A DNA stretch of 64,000 nucleotides, taken from NCBI GenBank assembly GCA_023846275.1, contig CM043874.1, forward strand, positions 28,245,630 through 28,309,629, in the 5' to 3' direction. Numbering within the stretch: the first letter of the stretch is position 1; each line of letters starts with the position of its first letter. The DNA comes from Vanilla planifolia. Taxonomy: Eukaryota > Streptophyta > Magnoliopsida > Asparagales > Orchidaceae. The notes beneath the pieces were generated by a model that worked only from the letters and a program-made list of their open reading frames with translations, did not search any database and was not told where the DNA came from. The translations under genes and the position numbers were made by a program. This document shows positions 1 through 13,128 of the stretch, piece by piece.

Positions 1-1370
1 ACCACTATTTTCCCCCACTCAACCTGATTAGACTTTCATTTATAACAACACCATTTCGTAGTCATCTGTTGGTACAAAATCTTACAAAACACTCTTTTTT
101 CATCTTATGATTCACTTTAACAAATCACTCCTTTCTTGCCTATAACTAGGTAAGAATCACCTCACTTAACCCATTCCTTTTTTAATCACGATAAAGTAGG
201 AGTCAATCCTCTCAAAAGAGTACAACATAATTATTAAAGTTTTACAACATTTATACAAAGCCATTGATATAAAGTCTTATACCATATACTTAAGAAAATA
301 ATATGATATTAATTTGAATGCTACAAAAGAGATTTACAAGGTAATATGAGTAGCTTTGAAATAATAAATGAATGAATAATACAATTAAGGCCTAAAACAA
401 ATAATAGCTATGAGATGTTTCACACTTTGAATCTTAACATGTGATGATGAACTTTGTTTCATTTGTATAATGATTTAGTAGTAGATTCATTAGCTTATTC
501 TTTCTCAAGGCCATTTTTATTTATATGAAGCAAAGCAAAATGCACAAATCAAGAAGTTTTATTAATTAAAATCTTATTCTTAAAATAATCGAACTAGCTA
601 TTACATTGTTGAGATACTAATTATGCTAATGCGATATTTGGATCATACAATGATAATATGACCTACATTCAAATCGACCACATAACACACTTGTCCGATC
701 ATTTCGTTGTTATATCTCTAAAGGTATCGTACTTATACAATAGGTACATTATACTGTATGATTAAAATAGTTCTATTAAATAAAAATTTTAAACTCTCAA
801 GAAAATAATATATAATGTAATATCATATAATATAATATGTTGTATAAGTAGCTTATATTACTAATCAAGAATAATCATATTCATATAATAGTAAGAGCAT
901 ATTAATACAAAACTAGTCTACCAAATAAAAGGCTAAGTCTTAAGCTAAACACTTAGATAAATATGTTTCGTAGTAGTATAAAAGTTATATCGTTTTAGTA
1001 TGACATAAATTTATAAAATAATTTTCTAAATTTCTAACTAAGTCTCACTTATCATGATTTTGTTAGATTGATCATACTCATATGAAGTATATAATATAGT
1101 TGTATGATAATGCACATTTCAATCTAACTTAGCTTATTAACTTCATTATGTGATCGTACAAGTATGATACTATCACACTCGATATTTAGTACAATTATTT
1201 TTTCAAATCCATAAATGCAACAAACTCAAGTATTAATCAATGCACTTAGCTAGCCTCTTTTCAATTCTTAAGCTTGAAATTATATTGAGAGTCATGTTTT
1301 CCAAATTTTATCATTAGGACCTTTGTGTGTCACATAAAATGAACTATATCTTTTACCATCTAGTCACCTA
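1..1370. other. AT-rich intergenic DNA, no gene seen
   Basis: No reading frame with a recognisable domain, no RNA gene and no clear terminal repeat was seen on either strand. The stretch holds many short ATAAT/ATCATAC-type words that recur loosely near 28.3-28.6 kb, so it may be old LTR-derived sequence, but I could not place it in a family. Confidence 0.5.
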
Positions 1371-4325
1371 AATTTGTTCATCTTAGGTTAAAGTAACTCA
1401 TCAATCACATTATTGTGTACATGGTACTACTGAAACCTACAAATCTACATTGCCATCCATAAATGATATACCAAATGAATAACAAAGCTCAAAGATAATC
1501 AAAATATTTGCAAATCCATCATATAACATAGATGTTAATATTAAAGCCCATAATAAAAAGTTAAATACATCCAAGTCCATCAATATATAAATATTAGAGT
1601 TATAAAAGATAAGCATCAATACATCCAAAATTAAAGTTGTAAATAAAAAATTTTAAAATTTCTTGATGCATTACCAAAGACACCCACAACTCTAACTTTT
1701 ACGTAAGCACCCATTTTCTTAAACCTACACATAAAAGCAAAGGAGTGAGGTAAAAATAACATGCAATAATAAGGTATTATTATATTAAATTTGTAAAATA
1801 GTGATAATGAATATCATGATCAAGATAATATAGATGAATACATTATCACTAAACTAATTTAATACATGAGAACTATAGAATTCAATGATCCTACTATCAT
1901 AACTATAAGGACCTTATTTAATAACCAACAAGACATATCAATTCTCTACTATATCATGATCTTAGTCTAGGATACAACCTATCAAATGCTCAATCTTCCC
2001 CTAGCGATCTAGTGCACACTCCTATCTCAACCACATAAGTTCATAACAAGTACACCATCACAAAATACATTGCCAAATTTATAATCTTCTATGGCTTTAT
2101 AATGGACTAGTGACATGTAATTACAACATATAAATATCTAAGTCTAAGGACTTTCATGGGTCCAGAGTGGGTTGATGGCACTCAACCATAAGATATAAAA
2201 TCTAGTGAGAGTTAAATAATCCTATCTACTAATAACTGATTAGAAAAACCAAAACTTGGGCTCTATCATATCCAAATCTTATTATCATTAAGTTCATCAT
2301 TTTTATCTTATCAAGCAATATTATAACTTATTTAGGTCATCAATAATTATTTGGGGTACCTTAAGGTTACTTTCATACCCTAATTTAATTATCTAAAACA
2401 CCTAAACATATCTAAAGGTTACATTTAAACCTATTGTTTACATTTAACCTCTTCTTAAACTTTATTTGGGATCCTCACAAAGGTCATTTTTCTTATTTGG
2501 GCTATCACTTAAGATCTTACTCAATTTCATATCTTTAACTTTACCCATAAGTACATTTCCATTGCCATGAATAATTTTACAAATCTAGGTTCATACGATT
2601 CCCAACACCGACTTTCATATCTTGTGGGCACACTTGAGCTACTATACCCATCTCATAAGTATCTCCTAAGACTCAAAATCTTCTAAACTACCATCTAAGA
2701 TATTAATTCATGGCCTAAGGAACTAAATAGGTGCACTCAATGGCTTACCCAACAAACTAATCCATGCCTAGGGTTTAGTTATTAACATAAGGGCAATGAG
2801 CCCATTAGCCAAGTTTAATATCTCTTTAGGCCAAGATCAAGCTCTCTAGCTTAAACAACCATTATATAATGTTTAACGAAGAGCCTAATTAGCCCAAGAC
2901 CTTATGTATAAAATCCTTAAGACTCACCATGTTCTTGTACACTTGATCTAACCATAAATTTCATCTTTATGATTCTTTATGCTAAAAACCAAAATTTAAT
3001 ATTAACTAAGCTTAATTTGAGGCTAGTTTAATGGTTTACCTAAAACACTATATCATTTTATGCCTAATTTCTTAAATTATCCATTACTTATCATCCCAAG
3101 AACATAATTATCATTATCTTATTCATTATTTACATCACAAGATTGCTTACCTTAAGTCTTTCTTTCTATGGTTATTTGTGACCTTAACTAAGTTTACATT
3201 CCAAACATGACTGTACTCACATTCAAATACTAAGCTTACAAATCCCTAACTTATCATTCAATATATAAACCCTAAGGGTTATTAAAATACTAACCTATCA
3301 TTGTCATGTCCTAAAGTTTATTGGTTATAAGAGCTAACCCTAAATATTTACCTATTATGAATTCCTTGCCCAAATCTACATCCTTTTGCTAAGTATTCTT
3401 TGAAGTATAATTTAGCATGAGTAGGGGGAGGGAAATAGGTGAGTTGACAGAAATAAAAATTTTTGCTTCTAGAAAACTTATTTAAAAAATTGTTTTGAAG
3501 CAATTACTTTAGGCTATTTAATAGGCTCATGTAAATCTTTATAAATGATTTTGTGTAAATTTTAATTTTATTTTTGAATGAATTTTTTTAATTTAAAAAA
3601 ATAAATTTGTGAAATAAAAAGTTTACAAACAATCATAAAGTACACTAACGAGTTTTAGGCAACATAACTTAAAGTCAAACCTATATTGATTCATGGCAAA
3701 TGCCATGAAAATCCAAACTAACCAATATAAGTCTTTCACCAAATAATAAGTAGGCCAAAGCCTCCCAACATTGAAATAAAATAATTAGGCTACGATAGTC
3801 TTACAATAAAATAAAAAAAATGAAATTTACAATGACACAAATCCAAGTTTTATGCATGCAATAATCCTATGCTTAATAAAAATATTTAATAAATACCAAT
3901 CTATTATACTTTTGCTTGAATTAAGCCAAAAATTAAAGAATAAAAGCTTAGTTGATCTAAGTAGAGAAGAGAGTTGGAGCTTAAAGAATGGACATAGTGA
4001 ATGGAATTAATAGTAAGCATAAGCTGCTAAGGCTTAACTTTGTAGCTTGAAATGTTCTTCAATCTTTCATCAATTTTGTATGTTAAAAAAATGTATTTTT
4101 AATGGACATGTCATAACAACTAAAATTAGTTACCAAATATTACAATTCATCATTATAGGTTGAATGACTTGAATTCAATAATGACTATTTGAAATTAGTC
4201 ATTTCACAAAATAACAAAATAGGATAGTGATTGGACCCAAAACTAATTAGCCATTACAATCTATTAGATGTCACCAAGTTCATTCAATTCTACATTTGGT
4301 CAAGGTAAATTAAAGCTGCATGATT

Positions 4326-4556
4326 GATTTAGGAGTCAAAGTTTAATCTAGATCATTATATCACAAAAGTTGTCTAATTAGACGATTCAATTTCAATCTA
4401 AATGGTTTAGAAAGGTAGAGAAAATTTTGACTATTTGATCACAAAAATTACACAATTGGATGGTTGGATTTGAATTTTCCTGATTTAGAAAGGTGAAGGA
4501 GTTTTTGACTATTTGATCATGAAAATTGCACGATTTGATAGCATATATTCACTTTT
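4326..4556 (+). repeat. 78-bp tandem repeat, three degenerate copies
   Basis: Three head-to-tail units start at 4,326, 4,404 and 4,482, exactly 78 bp apart. Each opens with G(A/G)TTTAG(A/G)A, continues through (T/C)ATT(A/T)GATCA-like words followed by AAAATT(A/G)CAC(A/G)ATT-like words, and ends in an ATTT-rich stretch. Units 2 and 3 are the most alike; unit 1 is more diverged. The array lies just upstream of a TATA-like site at about 4,630. Repeated blocks upstream of a TATA box are common in LTR U3 regions and in some promoters. Which applies here is inference. Confidence 0.8.
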
Positions 4557-4627
4557 GCATTTCAAAAGTGATGCGTTGAAAATTGTTAGAAATTTTAGTC
4601 ACAAATTTCTTATTTGGATGTGAGATA

Positions 4628-4640
4628 ACTATATATAAGG
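4628..4640 (+). promoter_or_regulatory. TATA-like site downstream of the 78-bp repeats
   Basis: ACTATATATAAGG reads as a good plant TATA box on the plus strand, about 75 bp after the end of the tandem repeat. No coding sequence follows. In AT-rich DNA such words occur by chance, so only the combination with the repeats makes it worth listing. Confidence 0.3.
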
Positions 4641-5149
4641 CTTTACCTACAAACGTTCAATTAACCAAATATATAGGGTTGGATGCCCTTCATTTGCCTA
4701 AGAGATCATGACCCTTGCTTGCTCGTAAGTGCATAATGAGTTCAGAAGTCCTAACCTAATACAACCATAACTCATTAGAAGTTTGAATTACTTCGAAAGG
4801 TTTAGGCTTAGGTTATTTTGAACTAAGTTGTATTTTTTTAGTTTCCTATTTGCAACAATTCATTAGAAGAAGTTTCAAAGATGTGATCAAGGTAAGATAA
4901 TTTCTAAGATGATCAAAGTTTTGAAATCCTATGTTTTTCTAATATGATTAGCTTAAATCAAGATTTTAGTGATGATAAAATTGAAGTAAATAAATGTTAA
5001 CAACAGCACACTAACCTTAACATACAATTCATTTAATTCAAATTGTTTTATATATTGGGGGATCAAATGATGGTTTGTGTGTTTAAGTTAAACCTAAGAT
5101 TTTGTACTATATGATAATACTTATCTTATAATATGTTTAGTTTATTTGG

Positions 5150-6050
5150 GAGTAGATATTGGAGTTGAGGTTGAATTTGAGGATTTCATTTGATATGTTT
5201 TTATTTAATGTATGATATGGTTAGTGCAATTTTGCACCTAACACATCATACAATCTTTAGAACACATGATATACTCTATTTACTTTTTATAAGAAATACT
5301 TTGATTATATTTTAACATTTCATAAAATAGTTATTTGAGTGTTATTTTGGAGTAATTGGAGTAGTTAGAAGCCCTCTTAAAACTCTATAAAAGGCCTCCA
5401 AACATAAAGAAAAGCTATGAAACTATTGCAAAATTTTCTAATGCTTTTATGCTTAAAGATCATTATCTATATTGATGAAAATGAAGCAAATCTACCCTCC
5501 AACAATTAGAGGGATTCTTATTCTTAGCCTTCATTCAAGTTCAAATTACATTAACTTAAGGTGAATACTTCTTCTAAATTGGTTCACATCAAATTACTGT
5601 GCCTCTTAATTTTATTATGTTATAAGACTTTTATATTTAAACTTTTACATTGTATCTTATGTCCTTTTATTAAGACTTTATCATTTGGTTTACTTTGTCT
5701 TCTAGCTATTTTGTAAGGTATTTTGGCTCTATAATTGTATAGCTATTTGGCCTTATATCGTAGGCTCTTTTAAGATGATATTGTAGGGCTTTTTGGCCTA
5801 ATGCTTTGTAAGACATTTTCTTCTGTTTTGTAGGGTCTAATGTTTCTAGCCTTCTTTAGGCATGCGTGGCCTTTTTCCTACAATCTTTTGTAAAAGACAT
5901 TTTAGTATTTATCTAGCCTTTTGGCCAGTAATAGATGTAAATGTTATTTAGATTGAATTACCTAAAAAATCTATTATATCATTTATTTTGTAGCACTTTC
6001 CAAACAAAGTCTTCAAATGTTAATAAGAGTTTATAAGATAAGGTATCCCC
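5150..6050 (+). mobile_element. LTR- or leader-like block with TATA box and T/G-rich repeats
   Basis: CTATAAAAGGCC at 5,385-5,396 is a strong TATA-type site on the plus strand. Downstream, at 5,700-5,935, lies a run of degenerate 22-30 bp units of the form TTTTGTAGG...TTTTTGGCC. A similar wording (CATTTTGGGCCATTTTTGTAG, CATTTGGCC, GTAAAAGGCATT) occurs at 33.59-33.67 kb, just upstream of a copia gag relic, so this may be a stray LTR of that copia family. No coding sequence is attached here. Family and boundaries are uncertain. Confidence 0.35.
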
Positions 6051-6239
6051 CTCTTGTGTGAACATTTAGCTACTATTTTCTAACAATATGTTTTCATTTT
6101 TATTTTAGAATAGGTGAAATCTATAATAAATAGTTTGTTTTCTATTGTTCTCCCTTTATTTACTAACATATCGAATATTTCTTGACCGATTTTTTTATTT
6201 CATTTTTTAATTCTAAACACCAACATTTCTTCTTAAACT

Positions 6240-9200
6240 CATAATACAATTTTTTTTCTTTAAGATGGATAGAACATTTGGAACTTTGAGGTTCTTTTAA
6301 TAATGCCTTAACTATTGATGTGAAAGAATACATAATTGACCTTAAAAAACATAATATATCATCTTAAATTGTTGTAAAATTAGATACCCATATATCATTT
6401 ACATTTTGAATCTTTTATAATTTTCATCTTAATGTTGATCTTCATTAATAGACTCCAACCAATTAAGTATTATTCATAATTAAAATAATAATTCCATATG
6501 TTTTATTATTCTCTTTTTAATTGAAATTTATTAACATCAAATGTTTTTTTTTTCATCTTCTTAAGCAAGAATCATATTAATACTTGCTTTTCTACTCAAT
6601 GTATTTATAAGAATAGCCGCCTTTTCCAGATGAAAAATAATATCCAAATCTTAATCTTCAGTAAATTCTAATCTTCTATACCTTATGTTCTTTCTAGATA
6701 AAAATATGTTTCCAACTTTGATGGTTAGTGAATACTTGTATTTCATTCCATATAAATAATATCTTCATATTTTTTAGAGCAAGAATGATAACTACAAGTT
6801 CTAGTCATTGATTGGATTATTGTTTCTATATGAATTTACCTGTCTTGAAGCATAAGTAATAACTTGTTAAAATTGCATTAATACATAGTCCAATCCTTAG
6901 AATGTTGCATCACTATATTTTTAATATCCTTTTGTTCTTTTTTAGAATAATCAAAGTTGAAGCTCATGTCAATCTATATTTTAATATTTGAAAATTAGTT
7001 TACAAGTGTCCCATTCAAGTTTAATTGCTTTTTGATTTAGTGTAATCATAGTAGAATCTAATTGAGAAAATCATTTCACAACTTTTCTTAACTTTCAAAG
7101 TGATTCTAAACAACTTTTAATCTTAAAAACAATAGTAGTTTTGGGTCAATCCACTATTGATATAGTATTCTAAAGATATATTAAAATACTCTTGAGTATT
7201 GATAGCATTTTTAAGAAATTCACTTAGTAACAAAAGCTCAAGTTTAAAAAATTTAGCATACATATAATACTCACTTAAAATTTGCAAAAGAATATGCAGA
7301 TGATTAATAAGCTCTTTATTATTCTTTGAATACATAATAATATCATTGATAAATATAGTAAAAAATTAATCTATGTATTTCTTAAAACTTTGTTCATTAA
7401 TTTCATAAAGGTCATAAGCACATTGTTTAAATCCAATATCTACATTAGGAAATTTTAACGAATATATCAAGTTTTAGATATATCTTTTTCTTTCGATTTT
7501 AACAAATAGTAACCAAATCTCACATCAATTTTTGAAAATATAATCAAACCTTATAATTAATTAAACAAATCATATATCTTTAGCAAGGGATGCTTAATTT
7601 TAATTGTGATCTTCATTTTTTTAGTCTATACATATTCTAAATCTTTTAAATTTTTTTTGCAAATAATATTTCTTTTCTTTATAAGGACACACCAAGGTAA
7701 ACAAAGCCCTTTTTTTAATAACTTTATAATTTGTATTTTCACTTTTTATAATTCTATAGGTGTCATTTTAGAAGGAGCTTTAGCTATGGGTTCTATTCTT
7801 GACATCAAATGAGTTCCAAATTTAGTCTTCTTATCTAGTGGAAGCCTTGATAAATCTTAGAATATATTCAAATATTCACATACCATAAGTATATCTTATC
7901 ATTTAGTAAAATTTTGATCTATATATACCACAAATAATAAATATCCTTTCCTTACTTTCGATAGTAACTTTCGTATCTTCAAAATAAATATGATACAAAT
8001 TCTTTTTAATTCTTAAAATTAGTTACTTCTTCCTTCTTAATTGTTTTGAGTTTAAATTTTTTTCTCCATGCAATCTATTTTCATTTGGTGTTCACATAAC
8101 TAATCTATATTTAGTAAAGTCAAATTTTGCTAATGGCAAAATAATCAATTTATCAAAAAAGTTCTCTTAATTTCATTTTTTTGTTAGGAACATTTCATTA
8201 TTAATTTAATTTCAATAAAGTAATTTAATAAAAAAATAAATTTTTTATTTGTTTCAATTATGTAGATAATTAATTAAGCATAATGTGGGGTATAAAATAA
8301 TGAGATGCTTCACAATCGAATAATAATAACATTTAAGAATACTAAAAGCAAACAATATATATAACAATATTTATGGATTAAGAAGTATTCTGCTGTGAGA
8401 TATATATGCTTTTAGTTGGCCACCTTTGCCTACTAATTAGCTCTACTTACAATTCATGAAACTATAAAAGTTGTTAAACTTCTATCTTGATCTCTACCCC
8501 TATTAATGCTTTGAGATGTTAAAGGCCATCTCAAATCCTACTCTAATAAAAGAACATACTTTGATCGTGTGCTCCAAGTCTTCATGGACAAAACATCTAA
8601 ACTATCTTCCTTTATCAACCCAATATTCAACCTAATGTAATTTCCCACAATCTAAACATCTATGTACATTTCCACTAGAACCCATCCTAAATTAACCATT
8701 GTTAGCTCTTGATGATACTTTACCAAATGTAGGTTTAGCAAACCCCCATTACATCTACCAATGTTAAAATATTTCTTAAAAGAAAATCTACTTCTAACTC
8801 TTGGGACCCCATCTTTCTTTTTATCTACATCTCTTAATGATTCCAATGCTAACTAATCTTCTATAATCAATCTGGCATTCTCTACCAATTCTATGTAATC
8901 TATAATCCAAATATTAATTAGAGTAGATTTGATTAAATTTCTTAGACATTTGTAAAACATAAAATATCTTTGATCCTTAAGATTGGAATATATAAAGCAC
9001 ATTTAGAAAAAGCTATGAATTTCTATTCATAATTTGTAACAATCTTATTTATTTTAGTCAAACTTACTAATTCTTGTCACATATGCTCTTTGATAGATAT
9101 GGAAATATATTACTCAAGTTCATCTACAAACTTTCTCCAAATAATCTCCCAAGTAAGCCAACATCTAAAATTAGTATAGTGGTGATACTCCCAATAAAGA

Positions 9201-9262
9201 TTAGTAACATTGTCTAAAACCAAAATTAGTAATAGTGCTCTTCTATCTTTTGGATAGGTCAT
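6240..9262 (-). mobile_element. Tekay-like Ty3/gypsy gag-pol relic, minus strand
   Basis: On the minus strand the expected order gag, reverse transcriptase, RNase H can be followed from high to low coordinates. Gag (about 9,260 to 8,470) shows the helical WEIIWRKFVDELE and TKINKIVTNYE type strings typical of Retrotrans_gag. RT (about 7,730 to 7,050) contains FSKIDVRFGYYLL and FINDIIMYSKNNKE, the latter at the family's catalytic FIDDIL(V/I)YSK position. RNase H (about 6,880 to 6,640) keeps the VVIILALKN and FTNHQSWKHIF type strings. The element is a fossil with many breaks. It stands head to head with the plus-strand relic that begins near 9.3 kb. The lineage call rests on RT wording and on the long LTR assigned to it. 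Confidence 0.7.
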
Positions 9263-9289
9263 TCCATTAAATATTATCTTCATTTACTT

Positions 9290-12200
9290 AATATAGTTCT
9301 TAATTACCATGGGATTTGGCCCTCAAGAGAAAGGAAAGGATAAATTCAAGTTTGATGCAATATTTGATGTTAGAAAGAAAAGGAAAAATTTTGATGTTTC
9401 CTTCGAAAAAAAGGATAAATTCAAGGAAAGTGGTAAAAGAAATTGAATTGACTAAATATTCCTCTCCTATTATAGCCCATCCTATTAATGTGTGATAGGG
9501 AGACCAAGCCAAAGAGTAGACTCAAAGATGTAGATGTTGTAACAAAAGGCATCATTATGCCTATTAATTTAAGCAAAATATCTATTTTAATTGCTTAAAA
9601 CCTGTACATTACAAATTACCTTGAGGAGCTAAGGAATATGCAAGGTGATATGTGGGTAAGAGTTATTCCATAAAGAAAACCATGGATAGGCACTCTCACA
9701 TAGTAGTAGGTAGTAGAAGCAACTAATGTCATCACTAGTGCACTTTTATTTTGTGACACTTTATTTATTGTCCTTTTTAACACTGGTTCATCATATTATT
9801 TTATTATTAAATCTTCTTGAGATAATATTAAGGGCAATAAAGGTGTACTACAATTACCATTGATGGTGAGATTGCCATTTGGAGAAGAAATCCTTGCCAA
9901 ACATGTAGCTCATGACAACATTATCATACTCAGCTATAAATTCTAGGCTGAGCTCATTTGTATGCTTATAGTTGAGTTTGATATTATATCAAGCATGGAC
10001 AAAATGACTTAACTTGGCATGGTGATTTATTATTGGGACAAGAATGTCTAAATGAGGAGGCTCAACATAGTTGAGTTGGTTTATTTTGTAGACAACAGAA
10101 AAATACCCATGATATCAGCACTTCAAGCTATGGAACTAGTTCAAAGGAGTAGTGTGGCCTAGTTAGCCTTTGTAACTAATACATAAATGAGGATTCCATC
10201 ACTACAAGTGACTTCAATCATGTGAGATTATCTTAACATGTTCCCTAACGAGCTTTCAAGATTACCTCTAAAGAGTGAGATTGAGTTCTCTATAAACTTA
10301 GAGTTAAGAGTTGTACCTATTGAAAAAGCACCCCACCATATCGCTCCAATTGAGTTTCAAGAATTCAAAGCCTAGTTATAGGGCCTATTGGGCAAGGGAT
10401 GATTAGGTCTAGTGTTTCATGTTGGGAATCCCATATTCTTTTCGTCAAAAAGAAAGATGAAAATATGTAAATGTGTGTAGATTATTAGGAATTAAATAAA
10501 GTGACAAAGAAACTTAGTATCCACTACTTCATATTAATGATTTACCTGATCAATTATAGGGAGCATAAGTATTCTCTAAAATTGATCTTTGATTAACATG
10601 TCATTAGATATGAATTCAAGAGAAGGATATTCGCAAGACAACCTTTAGAACTCATTATGGACATTTTGAGTTGATTATCTTGCATTTGGGTTATAAAATA
10701 CTCCTATAGTATTCATGGATCTTATGAATCATATTTTTCAACCATATCATGATTATTTTATGATAATATTCATAGATGATACATTGGTGTATTCCAAAAA
10801 AAAACTACATGTAACACATCTTTAAATGGTATTGGAATTCCTCATAACTAAGACACTTTATGCAAAATTTTTGAAGTGTTCTTTATAGGTAGACTTAATG
10901 GCTTTTCTTGGACTTGTTGTTAGTGCTAATGGAGTTTTGGTAGATCCCAACAAAATACAAGTAATTACTTAATAATGAAGACCCACTATGGTGACATAGA
11001 TACATAGTCTTCAAAGATTTGTAGAATATAACAACAAATTTGTGCTCAATTTTTTCATGATTGTAGCACCACTCACACATTTAACAAAGAATGAGGTAGC
11101 GTTCTTATGGCCAGAATAGTGTGAATAGAGCTTCACTAAGTTGAAAGAAAATTTGAGTTTAGCTCCAATTTTGACCTTGTCAATGCAAAGTAAGCCCTAC
11201 AGGGTATACACAAATTTGTTAGTTGCTATATTGATGGCTATACTTATGCAAGAAAGGAGAGTTGTGGCCTATGGTTCTAGGCAATTACATGATCATGAAT
11301 GCAACTACCTGATTCATGACATAGAGTTAGCTGTTGTAGTGTTTGCCTTGAAACTTTTGATCCATTATCTATTTAGAGTTCTAATTAAGATTTATACTAA
11401 TCATAAAATTTTTAAATATATTCTCACTTAAAATGAATTGAATTTAAGACAATGATGTTAGTTGAAACTTATCAAAGATTATGATTTTGATATAAAATAT
11501 TACAAAGGCAAAGCCAATTTAGTAGTTGATACTTTGTGTAGAAGTTTGAACCTTACATCCATTTTTTCTAACAAATTAGAGATAACGAGTGAGTTTGAAT
11601 TCAGTAAAATTCAAGAATAATTAGTAATGTAATCTTTAATAGCCTGATTCAACTCACTTATCATTCATGGCGATTGAGTGGATGAATTACAATCACTATG
11701 GTAGAAGGATCTAAAGCTTTTAGCTAAAAGTGGTCAACTATAGAATGATGAGGCATCAAAGTTTTCTTTGATGGATGGCATATTAACATATCATGGTCGA
11801 TGGCATTGTCCTTAATATTAGGAGTTCAAGAATAATATCTTAAAAGAGGCTCATAATAGTAATCTAGCAGTCGACCCAATGGAGAGTAAAATATATAGGA
11901 ATCTTAAACCCTATTTTTGGTTCAGAGAGTTAAGAAAAAACATAGCTCATTAAGTTAAAAAATATTTAATGTGTTAAAAAGTTAAATTAAAGCATTAAAG
12001 CTTGATGATTTGCTTCAAAATCTAGCCACACCATAGTGAAAATGAGAAGTTACTATGGATTTTGTTTTAAGACTATCGAAGACTAAACATGGTTATGATA
12101 TGATTTGGGTGGTAATAGACCTATTAACAAAATCATCTCATTTTCTATCAATAAGAAAGGTTGATTTAGCAAGTAAGATGGCTAATTTATATGTTTAATA

Positions 12201-13128
12201 GATAGTACAAGCACTTAGAGTACTTAAATAAAATATTTATGATGGAGATGCAAAGTTTACTTCTTAAAATTTGCCATGTACATCAAGTCTTAGGCACAAT
12301 TTTCAAATTTAGCACTACCTACATTCCTCAAACTAATGATCAATTGAGAGAATTATTTAGATATTAAAGAATATCCTAAGGTTAAGTATATAATCCTACT
12401 TTATATATTATTTTAAAAGACTATCACATGTAGAGTTTGTGTATAATAATAGTTATTAATCAACTATTGACATGACATCATATGAGGCCCTTTATGGTCA
12501 ACATTTTAAATCTCCTTTATGTTGTATTAATGGCAAGATTAGGCAGACATTTGAACCCCAAATTATTGTGGAGACAACAAGGGAGGTGCACATGTTATGT
12601 GAAAGGCTATAGGTAATTCATGACCATCAAAAAATATTTTAATTGTAAGCATAAACCTGTTAATTTCAAAGTTTGCAATCAGGCCTTTCTTAAAGTTAGT
12701 CCTATATGTGGATTATTTAAATTTGAAAAATCTTCTAAACTATAGCTTAGATATAACCCTATCCTATTATGAAGAAAATTGGGTCAATAACTTATTGACT
12801 GAAGTTACCTGAGAGTCAAGAAAAAATACATGTTATTTTTCATATATTTAATTTAAAAAAATATATTTCAAACCAATCACACATTCTTTAAAGGGAGCCT
12901 AAGGATCTTTAATGGATTTCAAATGCTTCATACTGAGAGTAACCAAAGTGTATTCTAGAGTTTGATGCTATACAATTAAGAAATAAGAAAGTCTTTATGG
13001 TTTAGGTCCTCTAGAGGGATCAAAAAGTGTAAGAATCCATTTGAAAAGTTGAGTCTAAAATGTGTTGCTAATTGCCAGAAATAGTTTTTGGATTTCGAGG
13101 ACAAAAATCCAAATTAAGGTGAGAAGAA
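9290..13128 (+). mobile_element. Tekay-like Ty3/gypsy internal region (protease to chromodomain)
   Basis: Domains follow in canonical Ty3/gypsy order: a zinc-knuckle-like stretch near 9.53-9.63 kb; protease with NTGSSYYFI near 9.77 kb (family DTGSSxSFI); RT from about 10.24 kb; RNase H with RRVVAYGSRQLHDHECNY near 11.26 kb; integrase core with YDMIWVVIDLLTKSSHFLS near 12.09 kb; and a chromodomain-like end at about 12.95-13.06 kb. The C-terminal chromodomain makes it a chromovirus, and with an LTR of about 3.7 kb it best fits Tekay/Del. The longest clean coding stretch is 11,141-11,431 (RT end to RNase H). It is a fossil with many breaks. No 5' LTR or main gag body was recognised on this strand. 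Confidence 0.85.
13116..13128 (+). promoter_or_regulatory. Polypurine tract before the 3' LTR
   Basis: AAGGTGAGAAGAA is followed directly by TG, the expected start of an LTR. The third Tekay-like copy has the same AAGGTGAGAAG word on the minus strand just before its LTR at 39,045, which supports the assignment as the family's plus-strand primer site. Confidence 0.6.

Larger units (their letters stand above)
1370..5090 (-). mobile_element. Tekay-like Ty3/gypsy long LTR (approximate)
   Basis: Read on the minus strand, blocks of this region match the plus-strand LTR at 13.1-16.8 kb. The clearest is the complement of 2,636-2,651, which reads GGGTATAGTAGCTCAA, against GGGTATAGTAACTCAA near 15.57 kb. 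Both are followed by a similar GTGT...ACATA...TATGAA-CTAGA string. If this copy has the same length as the other, it should span about 1.4 to 5.1 kb; neither end was seen directly. It would be the 3' LTR of the minus-strand gag-pol relic at 6.2-9.3 kb. Similarity is patchy, so the copy is old and much altered. The 3.4-5.1 kb part could instead belong to a different insertion, because it carries a plus-oriented TATA-like site and a tandem repeat. Confidence 0.42.

Noticed and set aside
5700-6050. Endogenous pararetrovirus leader
   Set aside because: The repeated TTGGCC/TGTAGG text suggested a leader, but no movement-protein, coat or caulimovirid RT text is attached, and the same wording lies next to a copia gag at 33.6 kb.
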